Assembly (NCBI GenBank): GCA_018816605.1 | Contig: JAHIVS010000055.1 | Location: 1 to 7,238, forward strand | DNA length: 7,238 nt | Source: Pseudomonadota bacterium | Lineage (GTDB): Bacteria; Desulfobacterota; Desulfobacteria; Desulfobacterales; Desulfobacteraceae | Direction: 5' to 3' | Shown here: in pieces, positions 5,254 through 7,238 of the stretch | How the letters are laid out: every line of letters begins with the position of its first letter | How positions within the stretch are numbered: position 1 is the first letter of the stretch | Notes under the pieces: model-generated | Database searches by the model: none | The model's input: only the letters and a program-made list of their open reading frames with translations | What the model was told of the DNA's origin: nothing | Translations under genes and position numbers: made by a program

Positions 5254-6960
5254 TCAAGATTTGCTTTCCAGGGCAGGCAGATAAATGCAGAATACGCTCC
5301 CCTCTCCCGGCCTGCTGTCAACGGTTATTACGCCCCCGTGATTCTCCGTAATACCGAACACAGCGGCCAGACCCATCCCCGTTCCAACCCCCATCCGCTT
5401 GGTGGTAAAAAACGGATCAAAGATTCTTGGGAGTATCTCCTTGTCAATGCCCCGGCCCTTGTCTTCCATACAAAAAAGGACAAAACGGCCGGACACCACT
5501 TTTTCCAGGGAGACCGGCTTTTTATCAAGCACCACATTCCGGGTTTCCACACGCAAATCCCCTTTTTCCGGCATGGCCTCGGAAGCGTTGAGCAAAAGGT
5601 TCATAATGACCTGCTCCATCTGGGACCTGTCCGCATGAACACTCCACAGGTCAGGGCTGTAGACCGTCCTGATCACCAGGTCTTTTCTGCTGCGGCTAAA
5701 GATGCCCAGGTTTTGCCTGAGCACCTCGTTAAGGTTCAAAGGGCCCGGGTCGTATTTTCCGCTTCTGGCAAATCCCAAAAGCTGCTGGATGGACTGGGAG
5801 CCTGTGTCAACCAGGTTACGGATTTTTTCGGCTTTTTCAATATTGGGATGACCTGGGTCTGTCAGTTTCTGGATCAGGGAAGCATATCCGGTAATGGCCA
5901 TGAACAGGTTGTTAAATTCATGGGCGATCCCGCCGGCCAGAGTGCCGATGGCCTCAAGCTTCTGAACGGTTAAAAGCCTGGATTCAATCTCTTTTCTTTC
6001 CCGGATCTGGAGGGTCAATTGTGCATTGATCTCATGCAATTCCCTGGTTCTTTTCTCCACCTTCTGCTCCAGGTTGTGCTGGTGGTCCTCAAGCTGATCC
6101 CAACTTGAGACAAACAACTCCCGGATATTATTAAAGGCCAGTTTTAAATTCCGGACCTCTTCTGCTTCTGTAGTATTCTCCTCCAGGCAAATGGATGCCA
6201 GATTGGTCCTCAGATTTTTCCCATCATGGCTCTGGCGAAGCATGGACAATTGACCCACAAAGGCGGCCAGAGAGGACATGTTTTTCCGAATCACCAGAAA
6301 AATAAGGAACAGGGTGACCAGGAGCACCAGGAATCCGGTTCCCAGCATAATGCCCCCCAGCATCCAAAGATGCTGTTTCACATCCTGTCTTGAAAACCCC
6401 ACCCGGAGACTGCCCAGGGGCTCGCCCATATAAGTGATTTCCCAGATGGCATCAAATATCAGTTCCCGATTCCGGCCATGGATGGATCCCTTGTCAAAGA
6501 TATCTGCCGTAAGTGTTGACACATAAATCTTAAACACATCCCGGCTCATATCCTTTTTCACCCGATCCGTATGGACATACAAAGGGGTGTGTTCGTCCAT
6601 AATTCTTGCCAGGGGGAATTGGTTTTGGCCGATAAAGGTCTCATTGTCCGCAATCAGAATCTTTCCAGTTTGATCGGTGAGTACAAAATACAAAATAGAC
6701 GGATTTGCCGCTTTTGCATTGGACAATGTCATCATGAGATACCGAAAATTTCGACCATACATCAGGTGCCCCAGCCTTTTTTTCATGGCATCGGTTTCAT
6801 AGTAGATCCGATTCAATTCCGTCTGCTGAAACTGCTGTTTTACGATAATGGCCACCACAGCGGTGATCGAAAGGATCATGAGGCTCACAATAATAAATAC
6901 AGAAACCAGCAGCTTTGTCTGGAGTGTTTTTCTAAAGGGTATTTTTTGTAAAAATTTCAC
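5254..6960 (-). CDS. Membrane sensor histidine kinase with extracytoplasmic Cache-like domain
   Basis: 568 residues, starting at GTG (6958-6960); an in-frame TGA immediately upstream (6961-6963) excludes a longer start. Order: transmembrane helix 1 (about 17-40), extracytoplasmic sensor region (about 43-197) with [22 protein letters not shown] and a closing [12 protein letters not shown] typical of Cache/PDC sensors, transmembrane helix 2 (about 198-224), a HAMP-like linker and coiled coil (about 226-335), then the kinase core. The core has H-box [11 protein letters not shown] with phospho-acceptor His347, N-box [12 protein letters not shown] with Asn458, G1 box MEDKGRGID (Asp500), the F box FDPFFTTK and G2 GVGTGMGLA. 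This NtrB-like HisKA/HATPase arrangement is common in deltaproteobacteria. There is no C-terminal receiver domain and no response regulator in view, so the partner lies outside. It sits 9 nt after the upstream gene and 14 nt before the PrmA gene, consistent with an operon. The ligand is not predictable. Confidence 0.93.
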   Translation of the reverse strand: MKFLQKIPFRKTLQTKLLVSVFIIVSLMILSITAVVAIIVKQQFQQTELNRIYYETDAMKKRLGHLMYGRNFRYLMMTLSNAKAANPSILYFVLTDQTGKILIADNETFIGQNQFPLARIMDEHTPLYVHTDRVKKDMSRDVFKIYVSTLTADIFDKGSIHGRNRELIFDAIWEITYMGEPLGSLRVGFSRQDVKQHLWMLGGIMLGTGFLVLLVTLFLIFLVIRKNMSSLAAFVGQLSMLRQSHDGKNLRTNLASICLEENTTEAEEVRNLKLAFNNIRELFVSSWDQLEDHQHNLEQKVEKRTRELHEINAQLTLQIRERKEIESRLLTVQKLEAIGTLAGGIAHEFNNLFMAITGYASLIQKLTDPGHPNIEKAEKIRNLVDTGSQSIQQLLGFARSGKYDPGPLNLNEVLRQNLGIFSRSRKDLVIRTVYSPDLWSVHADRSQMEQVIMNLLLNASEAMPEKGDLRVETRNVVLDKKPVSLEKVVSGRFVLFCMEDKGRGIDKEILPRIFDPFFTTKRMGVGTGMGLAAVFGITENHGGVITVDSRPGEGSVFCIYLPALESKS

Positions 6961-6969
6961 TCAACAAGC

Positions 6970-7238
6970 TCACTCGACAATGATTTTCCCCAGGAAAAAC
7001 AGGGCGCCGGATTCCGGAACCAGGTCCTTGAGTCCCGGGTATTGTTCGACGGGGAAAATAATGGAAAAAGGCCCGCCAAGGGCCGGATGGAGGGCTTCTT
7101 TACCGCAGCTGACAATGACAAAGGCCGGATAGTCCAGAATTTCCGGCTTGAACATCATGGGGGAGCCGGCAAAGGGAACCAGGGTGACCCGAGTGATGTT
7201 CGCCAGTCCAGGTGTTTTGATGAGAACAGAAAAGGGAA
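6970..7238 (-). CDS. 3' part of a protein with a possible molybdopterin-binding (PF00174-like) domain, truncated by window edge
   Basis: The frame is open from the window edge to the TGA at 6970-6972, giving about 88 visible residues. The Met at 7158 is probably internal, because coding-like sequence (FSVLIKTPGLANITRVTLVPFAGSP) continues upstream to the edge. The segments TRVTLVPFAG, DYPAFVIVSCGKEALHPALGGPFSIIFP and the final GALFFLGKIIVE resemble the C-terminal half of oxidoreductase molybdopterin-binding domains, where a G-x-PL-xx-HGGP-x-R-xx-xP pattern is usual. The typical cofactor-contacting cysteine would lie outside the visible part, so enzymatic activity cannot be judged. It is followed 9 nt later by the histidine kinase gene, suggesting a periplasmic or sensory partner for the kinase. 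That it is coding is likely; the family call is tentative. Confidence 0.6.
   Translation of the reverse strand, partial: PFSVLIKTPGLANITRVTLVPFAGSPMMFKPEILDYPAFVIVSCGKEALHPALGGPFSIIFPVEQYPGLKDLVPESGALFFLGKIIVE

Noticed and set aside
4855..5973. A 372-codon open frame on the plus strand.
   Set aside because: It lies antisense across the PrmA-like and histidine kinase genes, whose motifs are unmistakable on the minus strand. Its translation is rich in Pro, His, Arg and Gln with no recognisable domain and no good ribosome-binding site.

Overview
The window looks like part of an anaerobic Desulfobacterota (deltaproteobacterial, Desulfobacteraceae-like sulfate reducer) chromosome. This rests on the close resemblance of the acyl-CoA dehydrogenase to the non-decarboxylating glutaryl-CoA dehydrogenase known from Desulfococcus multivorans, plus a secreted DsrE-type protein. 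The lineage is inferred from recognised protein families; no rRNA or other phylogenetic marker is present.

Plus strand, 1-3898: a dicarboxylate/aromatic-catabolism cluster. It starts inside the alpha subunit of a glutaconate-type CoA-transferase and continues with the beta subunit (TAATG overlap), an IclR-family regulator 13 nt downstream, an acyl-CoA dehydrogenase best read as glutaryl-CoA dehydrogenase (glutaconyl-CoA forming), and a small carboxymuconolactone-decarboxylase (CMD) family protein. A coherent reading is activation of a C5 dicarboxylate such as glutarate to its CoA ester, oxidation to glutaconyl-CoA with the carboxylate kept, and decarboxylation to crotonyl-CoA by another enzyme. 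That enzyme is normally the membrane Na+-pumping glutaconyl-CoA decarboxylase, which is not in this window. The CMD protein is a speculative alternative. The IclR protein is the obvious candidate regulator.

Between the dehydrogenase and CMD genes (3401-3484) lies a compact 84-bp composite element: two tandem heptamers, a perfect 26-bp-stem hairpin with a 4-nt loop, then two copies of a different tandem heptamer, all abutting exactly and starting at the first base after the dehydrogenase stop codon.

Plus strand, 3965-4384: a small exported DsrE-family protein with a CPMC motif, probably a separate functional unit.

Minus strand, 7238-4418: a tight, convergently oriented operon. In transcription order it holds the 3' end of a gene with a possible molybdopterin-binding-type fold, a membrane sensor histidine kinase with a probable extracytoplasmic Cache-like domain, and a PrmA-type methyltransferase. 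No response regulator is visible. No tRNA, rRNA, CRISPR, transposase or convincing rho-independent terminator was seen.
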